A DNA stretch of 64,000 nucleotides from Hymenopellis radicata (GCA_015501595.1 JADNRX010000012.1:310001-374000), one strand, 5' to 3'. Shown: positions 32,834 through 45,195, counted from the stretch's first letter. A program made the numbers and translations. Notes: generated by a model from the sequence alone, not told the origin.

Positions 32834-34093
32834 CTAGCAACCAAGACGGCTTGTGCCGAGAGCGATGTCATCGTACCAAACTGTTGTGGAAGCAAAAGTT
32901 AACGAATGACTTTCTTCGCACATGTTTGAAACGCACCAGTGTTTGGAGCACTCCCATAGGATTCCCATCCCAGACCCCAACTCGAAGGGTTAGGTATGTA
33001 TGAGGATCCCCAACGTGTTTGCGGGGTAGTGAGAGAAGAGATCGCATTTCCGTTGACCCAGGTCGCGATCTGGCCGGTGGTACGGGAGAGATGGAATTCA
33101 ATGCAGTACCAGGTGTTGCCTGCGATCGCTATGGAGCCAGCATTAGATGTGGGGCTGCCGTCGGGCATGATGGAGTCGTCTGATAGAAATTATATGAAGT
33201 TCAATTTGGAGTGGGCGTCAGTATGTACTTACCACTCGCACGGTTCCAGTCCAAAACGCCGAATTGTCCACCCATGCGCAAGGTCTGCGCGACGGGGTCG
33301 GTCATCATCATATGCGTCGTGTGGTCTTGTGTGAACGCGTTCAGGAAATTGCTATTGAAAGCCGAAGGATAAGTGTTCTTGTCTTCCTTCTCGCAGACTC
33401 GGAACTCACGCATAGTACCGTCCGTAGATATCACTGCCACTCCCGAGGGCAGTCAAATTGCTCACGCCGTAGAATTCGTGGTTTGAGAAGCCACCAGTCG
33501 ACACGATCTTGAGCGAGTGCGTGCCCGAATGGGCCTTGGTGGTGTCGACTGTGGCCGAGCCGCCGCTTTGTGCGGCGGCGATGACACTCCACACACTGCT
33601 GTCGACGGTGCCTTCAAAGTCGGTTCCAATGACTCCGTTTGATGTACTCGAGCCTGTCGGGGAGGTCGCCGTGGTAGTCGTCGTGGCAGGCAGCGTACTT
33701 GTCGTGGCCGGCAGCGTACTCGTCGTGGCCGGCGAAGTCGCGGTGGTCCCTGTGCTGGTCGCGGTGCCTTGCAAGCATTGAGAATAGCTAGCAAGTAGGT
33801 TCAAGTTCACGCTACGGTCGGGAAAAGACAGCTACGTACTAAGGATTTGAACTAGTGAGAGCAGAATCAGAACCTCGGGGCGTACTAGAACTCGGCCACC
33901 ACTTACACTACGCAGGTCCATCCATCTGTGCACGTAGTGGCTCCGGTCCATCCCTGAGCGTAATTTAGGTCGCTGAACGTGTTTTCATGCCAAATTCATC
34001 TACCTGTCCACCGCATTGCCCCCAAGGTGGAGATTGTCCTACGACGACGGAGGCTGCGATGAGGGCGAGGAGAACTTTTGACAATACCGCCAT
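32834..34093 (-). CDS. Secreted Cip1-like protein with N-terminal CBM1
   Basis: Extracellular plant-biomass-active protein. Start MAVLSKVLLALIAASVVVGQ is a signal peptide. The CBM1 is assembled across three introns: SPPWGQCGGQ, GWTGATTCTDGWTCV, a 12-nt exon (33840-33851) and YYSQCLQG, completing VSNPYYSQC. A Thr/Ser/Pro linker includes a 21-bp repeat. The catalytic-like domain follows T. reesei Cip1: DFEGTVDSSVW, HSGTHSLKIVSTGGFSNHEF, TLRMGGQFGVLDWNRAS, NTWYCIEFHL and GLGWESYG. A last intron joins NT to VWYDDIALGTSRLGC (stop 32836-32834). T. reesei Cip1 has its CBM at the other end and a jelly-roll lyase-like fold; its activity is not settled. Confidence 0.87.
33680..33737 (-). repeat. 21-bp coding minisatellite in the CBM1 linker
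   Basis: Two near-identical 21-bp units (33680-33700 and 33701-33721, one mismatch) plus a partial third, encoding the linker repeat PATTSTL. Typical of O-glycosylated linkers that vary in length. Confidence 0.7.
33840..33851 (-). other. 12-nt microexon in CBM1 coding region
   Basis: Coding-strand TTCAAATCCTTA, preceded by CTAG and followed by GTACGT. With both flanking exons it reads VVSNPYYSQC, the canonical end of CBM1. Skipping it removes the NPY residues that precede the last Cys. Confidence 0.75.
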
Positions 34094-34942
34094 CGTTATG
34101 GAATCGATGGGCGTGGCATGCTTTATACGAGGCCGTCAGGTGAGGCGCCGAGCATCACCCGGAAAGAAGAACGGTGGGGAATCGTCGGTGAAGTCTAAGG
34201 AGTTGAATTCCGACGTTTAACCAACATCATAGAAAGCGAGCATTGTGAATGACGGGATGGGTTCGTGGGGTAATTGCGACCCGTCGCGAGCGCCGCAAGC
34301 TGTTTCGTTAAGTTGAACCTTCGTAGAGGTAACTTTCAACACAGTATCACCCTTCGTCCCGTATAAACTGCGAAGATATCGCGCATTAGACGATGAACCC
34401 AGATTGCCTGACCTAGGTATTTCCTGATTCAAATCGCCGGAGCACCTAAGTGCAACCTAGGTGTCATTATTCGTAGCTAGTAATCTAAGTTCCCTTCAAA
34501 TGGTAAGTAGTCGGCGCATCAGCGGCACCTAAGTAGGTGTCAACGCACCTTGGGTATCCCGACACCTAAGTGCAACTCCGAGGTGCCTGCGCACCCAAGT
34601 GCACCCCGCACACCATGTGCACAAAGACGAGTCACCCGTAGGTGTCGCCACTCAATAGCGAGGTATAGCCGGTGAAGATGTGGCAATGGTTGAAAAACGC
34701 TGATGTTCTTGTGTACGCTAGACGCGCTGTAGCTCCCGCTTGCGGCGACGGTGATCTATAGGTAGCGGAGATCACGTGGGAAGGCGAGCACTGATCAGAG
34801 TGGGTCGAGCTTGTCCGCGAAGATGTCGGCCGGCTGAGTGTCCCTTGAATGAGAGGCATGCGAAGATTTCAGAAGAGTATTGTAACAGCACTGGTACATC
34901 AATTATGTACAATAGACGCTCACGTTCCACTCAGGAGTTCAA
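34094..34942. other. Intergenic with degenerate repeats
   Basis: About 850 bp between the Cip1-like 5' end and the MYND gene 3' end. The first part is the Cip1-like promoter; 34400-34650 carries the CACCTA/TAGGTG repeats listed separately. No gene recognised. Confidence 0.5.
34400..34650. repeat. Cluster of degenerate CACCTAAGTGCAAC / TAGGTGTC repeats
   Basis: CACCTAAGTGCAAC occurs at 34443-34456 and 34563-34576, with variants CACCTAAGTAGGTGTC (about 34536) and CACCCAAGTGCAC (about 34592). TAGGTGTC occurs at least three times on the same strand, making small inverted repeats with CACCTA. The units are irregularly spaced and diverged, as in a decaying element or a binding-site array. Confidence 0.55.
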
Positions 34943-36869
34943 TCACTTCCGTATACGCCTCATCTCGTCAGGGAATTTCCAAACGGTTATCCTCTGTTTG
35001 CGTAAGTCTTTTTTCTCCGTCATCAGGCCAGCAAATACTGTTCTGATAGACGTCACTATGAGAGTACCCTGTGATTCGTGCGCTCTCGTCGTCATAGTAC
35101 TCCAGTCTGAGTGATTCGTCAAGGGACTCTTGTCCACAGAGATGACGCGAAAATGAGGCTTTGGGGCATACGAGTACTCTACATCGATGTAGAGCTTATG
35201 CAGCGGAGCACCGAGATGCTCCACAAATAACCCTTGGAGGTGAGATATGTTCCGCTCAAGATCCCACGATGCCAGAGAGTCCAGAAATTTCTGGTCTCGA
35301 GGCGAAGGGCCATCCGTCAATGCGAGATCTACAGGAAAAAGGTCTGAATCGCTTATCATCTATGCGAGCAAGCAGTCACGAACCTCTTGGACTCTTCTGT
35401 AGCCGCTTACAATTTGACTTATGAGCTGTCCAATGCGTAGACTGGCATTCTCTGATGGACGGTCAGCACTAATGTTCTAGAGATACTAACGGAGAGCCCG
35501 ACCTTGAGCAGTAAAGCACCATGGAGCACCCTGTACATCGTTTGAACTCAGTTGTTCCCGGCTTTGTCTGGCACTTTGGCTAAAGTAAAAGCGTTAGATT
35601 ACATTACCAAGGCCATACAAAATAACCTACATTTGCACAGATAACCTCAACGATACCACCGTCGAAAGCTTGGCGCGCGCGATCGTTGTCTTCAAATTGG
35701 GTGACGAACTCTTTCCACTTTTGTGACTTTTTCCATAGACTGGGGTTCGATGGTTTTCCAAGGTCTGCAACTTCGCCGTCGGCGTCCTCCAGGCGGTCAA
35801 AGGCAGACCGTATGCATTGCAAAACGGAATGATAGGCGAGATATGGATGGATATTATGTAGATTCCACTCGACGCTGTCATCGATTCCAGAATCCTGGCC
35901 CAAATGATCTCGCAGTACGGCAAGCAATCCACCTCTGCTTATGGCCCTCGTAACCCACGGGAAAACGTTGTCGGAATGTTGGATAGCACACGAGATGCAC
36001 CGGAAGGCAAAGGCAATGCACTTGTTTGCATTATCTCGTGTGCTAGCGTCCTCATCATCGAAGGAATCGAGTTGACGAATCAGCTCAACAAGCTTGGGAA
36101 CGAGATCGGCATCGAAGAACACCTTTTCGATGTCGGGAAAGTCCTTGCAACACGCCATATTGTTGACCATGGCAAGAAAATGTTGTAGGTACTTGAGGTA
36201 TGCACCATGGTGTATAATGCGCTTTGGCACGCGCTCCAGTACGGCACAGGCGAAAGCGTACGGGCCAAAGGACGCGAGGAATTGCTGCTGGCCAACAGAT
36301 CCTTGTAAGAGTCGAGAGATCAAGAGACTTGCGGAGCACTCGGACCATGCTTTAACTTCTACGAGCTCGTCTGGCTTCTCCTGTAGCCACCACTGCGAAA
36401 GCGCGGCGCAGAAGCCGGGAGTGCGCGCCATGATCGTTCCGAACGCGACGTGGTTCAGCATGACTTGGAGAGCCAACATCACGAATCCGGAGTCTCCCAA
36501 AGACCGGATTGTCGCCATCGGGGCAGACAGCGCGGAGGATGTCAAGCTCGGCCCTATCCTGTCGAATTCCTTCAGAAAGAGCACCCATTTCCACATCTTG
36601 GGCCATAGATCGAGTAGGGCTACTTGTAGTGTGCTATCTGTAGACAGATAGGGCCCCAGGAGCTGGATGCACGCGAAGGAGTAGAAAACAGAGGGGATGT
36701 CGAGAAGATCATTGCGCGTGATGGATGCAGGATCTCTTATTGAAGGTGGCTGCTTGGAGAGACATTCTCTCGGTGCGCGTAGAGCCCGTTCAACGTCAAG
36801 CGGCGCGGATGAGCCACGTATTTGCTGAACGTATTGTTGGGCTGCCAGCAGCTGTGGAATATCAGACAT
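34943..36869 (-). CDS. MYND-type zinc-finger protein with helical N-terminal domain
   Basis: A helical region of about 420 residues (MSDIPQLLAAQQYVQQIRGS..., with QLLGPYLSTD, MLALQVMLNHVAFGTIM) and then a MYND finger across two introns: KCQTKPGTTEFKRCTGCSMV, LYCSRECQSTHWTAHKSNCK. This gives the C-x2-C (first pair partly in the preceding exon), C-x2-C, C-x3-C and H-x3-C pattern of a protein-interaction zinc finger. A 140-residue C-terminal region follows, possibly after a 40-nt intron. Start chosen at ATG 36869; an open frame continues upstream through an intron to about 37018 with no ATG, probably 5' UTR. Architecture is common in Agaricomycetes; function unknown. Confidence 0.8.
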
Positions 36870-37023
36870 AAGCACGAAAGAAACCTAAATGGCGGAGCAA
36901 ACCAAGTACGGCAAGTGCCATAATATGTAAATGCTCTTACGTCAGACGTGGGCTTCACAAAAACTTCACGCGGTTGATTCAAGTTCAAGTTGAAATCTGA
37001 GTACAACAAGCGCTTATACGCTA

Positions 37024-39564
37024 CTAGCTACACCATACATTGACAGCACCATCCGCGCCCCCACTGACCAACCAGGGATGAGAATTACACCATTTGATCT
37101 GTAATACACCCAATCCATCCTTGACCTCATGGCCACGAAGTATTTTAAGAGGCACTATCAGTGGGTCCGTCATCAAATCGTTATAAACTCTCGAGTGGAA
37201 TAGCTGAATAGTCCCATCATCGGAGGAAGATGCGAAAAGCGGGTATGTGGGATGGAAGTGCAGCGACCGAATGGCACGCGAGTGGTATCTTTACGACGGG
37301 TAAGAGAAGTGGGGCTGAAAATTGGAGTGCACGTACCTCAAGACTTTATACGGCTTCTCGCTGAGGTCTAAATCAAACCAACATAGTTTGCGATCGTATC
37401 CACCAACTATGACATGGTCTCCAGAAGAATGGACGTCCATGCTGGAAATCCATTTGATACCGGGCATTAACGTCTTAAGCAACGTTTGTTCTGCCAAGTT
37501 ATATATCCGGACGTATTGTTGGGTCTATATTTGACGGAAGTCAGTATTGAAGATGCACGGAGACCAAAAAAACGATACAGACAGCAACAAAGAAATGAGG
37601 TTTCACAGGATGGAACTGTACCAGTTGCACATCGCCTCTAATTTTCTTGAACGGCGCTTGCGAATGACGTTTGGAGACTTGATGAATCCAAACGCCTCCT
37701 TGAGGTCCTCCGCCAGCTGCAGAGACCATAAGTCTTACGTGACGAATGTGAGCCCGCGCAACTCACCGACAGTCGCCAGATAATCGCCCTTGCGGTGCCA
37801 TGCAATTTGCTTCGGGAAACCAGAAGATTGCGGTAGGTTGAGGGTCAGGATGGGCGTATCAATCGTCCACTTGCTGCTAGAAGTCGTAGTCCACTTGACG
37901 GCAGATGGCGTCTCAGACGGTGGCGGTAAAGTAGCAGGTGCCAACAGCTTGTATGTCAGATTATACACTGCAGCGGGCAAATTCGGCGGGATGATGAAAT
38001 GTAGTGTCTCCTCGCTATGATAGAAAATTAATACAGCCCGACCGATGAACAAAAAATAGACTAACATTCCGACCGCAAAATAGCTCACGTCAGTTCTTGG
38101 ACACCATTCAATGGATCCAATCTTGCTCGAAAACTTCCATTGTTTCACCTCCCGACCGACGTTCACTTCCCACATACTGACAACACCTTTGTCATCACCG
38201 CTAACAGCCCAGGCTCCATTGGGACTGAGGCTTAGGCACCTGGCGAAGCTGCCCGAATGTGAGAACGTTGATGATTTATATGTCGGGAACGGTCTTAGGC
38301 TGCTTGGGCTAGGAAGTTTTGGAATGAGCGATTTCGGATCGATATTGAGCTTCGCCCTCTGGACGCGGGGTGCCAAATAGAGATCCAGCTGTCGATTGAA
38401 CCGCTCTTTAATGAAACGGTCGTAGCCGGGAACGAGACGGAGAGCGGAGTATTTCTGGGGCAGGTAGTCGCGTTCGCGATCCTCGGGGTCCTTCTCTTCC
38501 CATTCTTTGCGTTCACCCTCGGTAGGGAGGTATTCCTCTGGAGGATTATACGATTCTGAATTTGTCGGTAGTTTGGTTTTGGGAGCGGGGAGAGAAGGGG
38601 CGTGAGATGTGGAAGGTTCTGCCCATATAGAGTAGAACTGTTGCTGAGTCGATGCTTTTGGCTTGTTGGGTACGATGCGACCTTGCCTAATCGCGCGAAC
38701 AATTTTCATGACTTTCTTCTTCTCCCATTTACTGGGAACCCATCGACGTTTCGGTTCTGGCGCGGCGGAAAGAGGCATTACTTCCTCCTTGCCCTTACCG
38801 GTGAACCATTCTGTCATGGGCTCGTATGGATCGTATCCGGCATCAGGATTTTCGTGGTCATGAAGTCGTCGAATGATGTCGAGTTCTTCAGGAGTGAGAG
38901 GCTTGTCCATCTGGGTGTTTTTATCGAACGCCGATGTCCTGTAAAACTGTCAGAAAGTATACAACGCATGTTGTTACGGAAATTTACCATGCAGAAGGAT
39001 CCTCGACCGTCTGGAGGAACTTGTCTAGTTCATCTCCCCGGGCAGGCCGCAGTACTTTCTTACCGTCAATGTCGTATCCTACATGCGGGAGGTCATCGTA
39101 CCAGTGCATCGGGACGTTACCGACGCGGTTAGGTGTCTGATGCAAGCGTTAAGAAAGTAACGATATCAAGGACAAAGTAGACACACGTCTTCTGTAGATG
39201 AATCCGAGTCGTAATCTGGCTCTATCTCGGGATAGACGCGTTTTGGCTGGCCTGTTATATCAGAGACCACAGTTTTAGGGCGGGAAAAGATGTGATGCTC
39301 GTCGTCTGAAGAGGCGTTGTCGTCGTCGTCTGCCTCGTCATCCTCTTCCTCGTCAGCATCGACCGCAGAGTCGTACTCTTCAGAGTCGCTCTGGGCGTCT
39401 ATTTCTGGGAATTCATCGACCTCATCGTTGACATCCGAGTCTTCATTGTCGCCTTCCTCGTCGCTGTGCATGGCCATATCAACCGCTGCTGGAAAGAGAG
39501 CAGGAGCAGCATCTTCATCTGCTCGTTGTTTTCGTTTTCGGCCAGCAGTATCCAGTACACCCAT
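37024..39564 (-). CDS. ERB1: Ribosome biogenesis WD40 protein Erb1/BOP1
   Basis: Part of the PeBoW complex needed for 27S pre-rRNA processing and 60S assembly in the nucleolus. Start [20 protein letters not shown], then a long Asp/Glu/Ser-rich acidic region. The BOP1NT domain is clear: [90 protein letters not shown]40 repeats follow ([60 protein letters not shown]). The last reads [16 protein letters not shown], with TAG at 37026-37024. Head-to-head with ARP4 across 144 bp; 154 bp separate its stop from the MYND start. Confidence 0.94.
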
Positions 39565-39708
39565 CGTCGTCGTCGAGATTGAAAAAGATTTTTAGTACCG
39601 GTCCGACTGCCGCGAAATGGAGGAATGAGCCGCAAACAAGTGACAATAACACGCTTCCTTCTTGCTCTCACTGCTGTTCAGCACAAAAGGCCGCGATTTG
39701 GCTCGAAT

Positions 39709-41396
39709 ATGGTAAATTATGGCGGTGGTACGCGAAAACACAGTTTCATTCAAATTGATCTAACTTTCGCACCCATAGACGAAGTTGCAGCGCTGGTGGT
39801 TGACATTGGCGCCTCATCAGTGCGCGCCGGATATGCGGGTGATGACACCCCCAAGGCCATAATTCCGACGTCCTACGGATATATACCAGATGGTGACAGT
39901 GGTGATGTCGCCATGGCTGACACTGCAGACGGGAAAAAACCAAGATTCTATATTGGTCAATCTGGTCCCTCGATATGGCGGCATGGAATGGAGATTGGAA
40001 ATCCCATCAAAGACGGGCTCAGTACGTTCCCCCACCTATGCCAACAATTCAACGTCTTATTTGAGTCAAGTTCATGACTTTGAGCCTATCCATGATCTTG
40101 TTGAACATGCAATCACAAACGTTATGGGATGCAACCCCACAGAACACCCCATTCTTGTGACAGAACCAGCGTGGAATACCCCAGAAAACAGAGAGCGAAT
40201 GGCCGAGATCATGTTTGAAGAATTCCAAGTACCGGCTTTCTATATCGCCAACACTGGAGTCCTTAACACGTATGTTGATCACATACGTCCTGGATATATA
40301 TTGACGTTCAATAGATTTGCAGCAGGCAAGGGATCTGCCCTCGTTATTGACATAGGCAACCAAGTCGCGAGCGTTACCCCAGTCGTGGATGGCTTTGTTC
40401 TTCGCAAAGGTGCTCTACGTGCCTTCGTTTCGTATCTTTGTACTAAGGCAAAGTACAGGATTGCAGTACTCGATGCTTCCTAGTCTGGTTTATGCACGTG
40501 CGCTCAACAATCTGACACAAATGCAACCGCACATGCGCCGTCCAGCCATTGACCTCTACCCTCATCAACTCATTGCAAGTAAACAGCCCGTGGAACCAAA
40601 CGCGCCGCCAAACTTCTCCCTTCGCGAGGACAGACTCCCCGGTGTTACCCCGTCATGGAAAGCGTGGTACCAAGTTCGAGAGATCGATGAATGGCTGCAA
40701 ACTGTTGGTGGTATATTAGAGTCTGGATGGAATGACCAGTCAGTAATATCACTCTAGCACTGTGTTCCCCCCTCATTATCGCAGGGCTGCCGCACAACGA
40801 CCTCCGAGACAGTACGAGTTCGCCACAGGCTACAACACTTGGTTCGGCCCCGAACGCTACTATATTGGGGAACAATTCTTCTATCATCCGCCTAATATGC
40901 AGGTTGTACTCCTTCTCAAAACGAAATAATTAGAACTGACTTGGATTGTCTAGCAAACCAACCAAAATCTTCCGAAAACGATCCCGACATTAATAAGTGA
41001 TTCACTGCGCTCTTATGATGTCGAGCTACGCCAAGTCCTGATGGGCAATGTCGTCCTGACGGGTGGAGGGAGCCTCTTCCCCGGCTTGAATGACCGACTC
41101 GCTAATGAGCTCGCCCGTACATTCCCGCATGTCAGTCAGACAATATGCGGGCGCTTTCTTCGCTGATTATACGCATGTAGGTGAAAATACACGCGCCTGG
41201 CAATCCGATTGAGCGCCGTTACGGTGGATGGCTCGGCGGAAGCATCCTAGCTAGTCTAGGGACTTTCCATCAGCTCTGGATTAGCAAGGAGGAGTGGCAG
41301 GTAAGTGATCTCTTGCATTGTTCATCAAGCGTATCTGAAAGGCCGTCATATCCATAGGAACACGGAAAGGCAATCGTAGGACAAAGATGTAAATGA
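39709..41396 (+). CDS. ARP4: Actin-related protein 4 (BAF53 family)
   Basis: Nuclear actin-related subunit shared by INO80, SWR1 and NuA4 chromatin complexes. First exon MVNYGG joins [20 protein letters not shown]. Further signatures: [115 protein letters not shown] and [20 protein letters not shown]. The actin ATP-binding loops are partly degenerate, as in Arp4. Length and order are complete; stop TGA 41394-41396. Confidence 0.93.
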
Positions 41397-42046
41397 TCGC
41401 GTTGTAGTATGTACTACCTCTTCTACTGTAATGGAATGTCTGTTGGTTTGATCTTTTCACTCGAAGCAAAAGGTTCTGTCCTGTCTCAAATGCACTGAAC
41501 TTTAACAGCAGCCAATTTAGAGCCTCAGTCAGTCCTTCACATCCACCCGGAGACTGATAGTTTGCTCGACGGAGCCTTGCTCAACGGAGACTGGAGTACT
41601 GATAGCCTGCTCAACTGAAGCGATGCTGGGGCACGCGAGGCATCATAGGTCTGGTAGTTAGAGCGTCAGACAGTCCTACGCGCCCCATACCAGGAGAGAC
41701 TCGGCTGATAGTAATGGTGTGGCGTGCGACGCATCTTATTAGGTCTGTGGCGTGCATGACGTCCTTTTCAAAACGTCCACTCACGCATGATGCGTAGTGT
41801 TATATATAAGGTAGCTTATCTACCTACTATCAATGCTGTGGCGTCCTTTGAAAGTCCATCTAACACACTTATAATCCTCAAGGCCTCATTTTCTATCGTC
41901 GCGTGGACAAAAGCTTTTAAATTTTTGTGACGCAGATTCTGATATTCTCCGCTACTGGTCCGTCCTGTCCCGTCTAAGTACACCGCATCAAGTAGGGCCT
42001 CAGGAACAAGGAACACCATCCAATAAGAAAGATGAGTATGTACTAC
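41397..42046. other. Intergenic with degenerate direct repeats, convergent ARP4 / APC2
   Basis: 41530-41770 contains imperfect repeats: ACTGATAGTTTGCTCGACGGAG versus ACTGATAGCCTGCTCAACTGAAG, and GTGTGGCGTGCGACG versus TGTGGCGTGCATGACG. A 67-codon minus-strand frame at 41816-42019 has no recognised homologue. This looks like a decayed mobile or tandem element. Confidence 0.45.
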
Positions 42047-44989
42047 TCATTGTTGCGGAAGTAATCGCCACAAGCCCTCCTTGACATCCACGAGCTTCTC
42101 TCTCCGCGCAGCATCCATCAACGAATGTAGCTGACCAACCGTCAAGTTGTAGCCCTCAACGAAACCCAGCATCGAATGTATACGTTCTACCGTCATGTTG
42201 GGCAGATTCGTCAGCATTCCTTGGATATACTGAGGACAGAGATGAGCAAGGACATCTAGTGCGAGGCGCATAAACGACAAACCTTCCAATACACCATCAT
42301 CTGCTGCGATTGCTGCTGTTGCTCTGGCGTGGCAGAAGGCTCCTCCTGTTCTGCCACTGCCAAGCGCGTTCTGTCTCTCTGCGCAACAGCTTCCGCTACC
42401 TCCAGCAGAACAAATCCATTCTCGCGGTTCTCTTTGAGTACGCCATGATCCACCCAAGTCAGCAACGCCTTCAGAGCCGCGCTCTTACTAACTTTGCCGA
42501 CGCGTTCCATGAGCTCCTCGATTGTCCAAGTATCTATAAGATTGCTCATTGTTAAAAAGGAATAGAGACGGGATGGGAAGGAATGCGCACTCTTTTCGGA
42601 AAATAGTTCGATGAAAGCGGCTTCTAAAGGCGGTACTTCGACTTCCACAGTGCGATCTTGAAGCTCAAGATGTAACTGCACAGTGCCAAGATGAGGCAGC
42701 CATCGAAGCTTCTTGTCTGGCTTGAACGTGGAGAACTCCTTCGCGTATGCATCCTGAAAACTGCCGAGAAATTAATACAGAATTCAACCGCTTTTAAGTA
42801 AAGAAGCGTACGTCTTGAATTGGCCAGGCATATTGAGCTCATTCGTTTCTAGCATGGGCCAGAATTGCCTCGAAATGATTGTGGGGTGCACAACTTGAAC
42901 CGACTGTTGAGCAGCAGTGATGAGCAACTCGCCGGACAAAGACAAGAATAGCTATCCTACCTCATTTTGTGATTGCACATGCGTGTCGATTCGCTTCGAA
43001 TCAGTCATGTCCTTGAGCATAACCTCGCAGACCTGCAATGCAGCGTCTCCGAATCGGATTTTGAGAATCTCAATATTTCGGCGCTGGTGAACAGAGTAAA
43101 GGAACAACGTTTTTGCGATTCGTCGATGCACTCACCTCTCGCTCCACCTTCTCTGTGCTACCATCTGTTATTGCGAGAAGTCGCTGAGCAAGTAACACTT
43201 GCAGCTCCTTCACGAATAAATCTTTCGAGTCATAGATGCTAACGAGAGTACTGATGACATCGCTCGGTTTATTCGCTCTGAAATCCGGCCCAGCATCAAG
43301 AGGCTCGGGGTCCCAATTCGGGTCGCTGTAATCCTCGATCTCAACTTGATGTAACGGTTGTGGAGGTTCATTGTCGTCGATAATGGAATCTCCGCTCTCA
43401 TCATCGCCAACGAGGTTGGAGACAATACATCGTATTGTGTCGGGTCGTTCTCTATAAGGACAAGTCAGCCTGCAGGATCCCGAAAAAGTACACGTCCAGA
43501 CCTAAGGTATCGCCGTATTGGGTCTGCCACCTTGTATAACAGCACACCAGGAGGGTCCACTATTCGTAGACATTTGATAGTGGCTACATATTGAGTCAAA
43601 ATCAGCGTGGTGTCAGCACCAGGATGTAGGAGCCTCCGGCGATTTCTGTGGAGGCCATTAGCACTAACCATAAAATCAGTGTACGGGCTCACGCTTTTCG
43701 CAAGGAGCGTACTAGGGTGGAACGCTGATCGACGCGTTGTAGGCATTCCTGTGGTGCAGGATGAATAAAATAGCCTTCATTGACGAGTGTAACAAACCTT
43801 CAGGTCCTCCAAAGCCGGAGTAGATTCGGGAAAGTTGATAATAATATCAAATAATTCTCGCGTCCGCAGGTCACAGAGCGTCTTGGTCATATGAAAGTCG
43901 AATCTGGATCCAACGCTAGCCATCACCGCCAAAGCATCATCCTCTGAACGGTTGTGAGCTGCGGCAACACTATACATAGGGATGCGTACTATTTGAGGCT
44001 TCCTTTGCATACATCATCAGCATCCACGGAACAATTTTCTCGGACATCCATGATTTCAGTCCTGGCAGTACCGCGACATCCCATTTGTCTGTGCAATTGG
44101 CTATCACGTATTTCTCGATGTGCTCATACCCGACGCTTGCAATTACGTTTTCGTATCGATCTAACAGCCCAAGTGTCTCGAAAATGTCCCAGATACCTTC
44201 CGGGAGAGCAATAGCGGGAGGCGCGCCGCCATCCAAGGGCGGTAGAGTGGCGGCACACAGATCCTTAAATCCTTTGACAAAGGTCGGAGAAAGGATAGCG
44301 AAGAGATGGGTTTGGAAGTTGAGAGTGTATGCAGAGCGGATGGTGAGGCCAAGTCTAATGGAATTCAGAGCGTGATCAAGAGGAGTGTCGAGGCACGCAC
44401 TCTGTAATCGGCTGCCATAGAGTGTACCACTCCATAAGGCGTAGAACGAGTCTTGATATGACGTGAGGATCGTCGGATTGCTGTGTAAGATTAGTTGGGC
44501 GTTCGAGAGCCTACATGTCGCGTACTTCATATTCGACCATGAAAGTGTCAATGTCCAGATGTATGAGACCAAAGTGTTGTCGAATATTGTCTAAACAATA
44601 ATTAAACATGGTTAAATGTGAAAACGCTAGGTACGCACCCAGGAATGACTCGAGCATGACAGGAAGTCTCCGGCACTGCGAGACCACATCAAATGCATGA
44701 CGGACCAGCTCCAGGTCTACCTTGTATTCTCAATCGCGCGTTCCGATGGATAGAGCCGGCGCTCACTATATGTTTTCACAGGTTCAGAAAGGTTTTTTGG
44801 TCTGAGAAACTCGGTCGCGAGGCTCCACGCCTGTATAGATGTAAATCGACAGCATTCCAAGCCACGGCGCGTCAAGCAAACCTGACTGAACGACATCAAG
44901 CCTGAAATTCCTGGCTCATCTCGGTTTAGGCGCGCGAATGCATCTTGCCATTTCGCAGCTACCTGCGAGCGCAGCGCCTCGGTGGCCAT
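42047..44989 (-). CDS. APC2: Anaphase-promoting complex subunit 2 (cullin-like)
   Basis: Cullin-homology scaffold that, with the RING subunit Apc11, forms the APC/C catalytic module. Start MATEALRSQVAAKWQDAFAR. Middle exons carry helical cullin repeats (LDHALNSIRLGLTIRSAYTL, GYEHIEKYVIANCTDKWDVA, FDFHMTKTLCDLRTRELFDI). The cullin-homology part includes VLLAQRLLAITDGSTEKVER, IEILKIRFGDAALQVCEVML, KDMTDSKRIDTHV, and ISRQFWPMLETNELNMPGQF. The C-terminal Apc2 winged-helix domain reads TVERIHSMLGFVEGYNLTVG and LMDAARREKLVDVKEGLWRL. A Gln-rich spacer (ATPEQQQQSQQ) precedes it. About twelve introns. Confidence 0.92.
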
Positions 44990-45195
44990 TGCAGTGAACG
45001 GTGATGGGCGGTAGCAAGGGCGGGGTCACAACCGTGACCGGAGAACGCCGCGGATTGGACGGAGAGATAAGATATGTCATTTAATCTTCGCGCTGTTTCC
45101 GCTGCAGCTTTTGCTGTTGGCATTCACAGCTGTGAAGCCCGTATATTATAAGAGCAACCACAACGGACGTGCTTCCAAGGAATTTTCCTGTCCTC

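Noticed and set aside
32531..32902. 123-codon plus-strand frame overlapping the Cip1-like 3' end
   Set aside because: No ATG-context or family, and it overlaps the well-supported last exon of the Cip1-like gene on the other strand.
41650..41690. tRNA-like string GTAGTTAGAGCGTCAGACAGTCCTACG
   Set aside because: Resembles the D-arm and anticodon region of a tRNA, but there is no B-box (GGTTCGAATCC), no matching acceptor stem and no CCA-adjacent pairing.
41816..42019. 67-codon minus-strand frame after APC2
   Set aside because: No homologue, no splice partners, and it sits next to a repeat-like region. Not supported as a gene.
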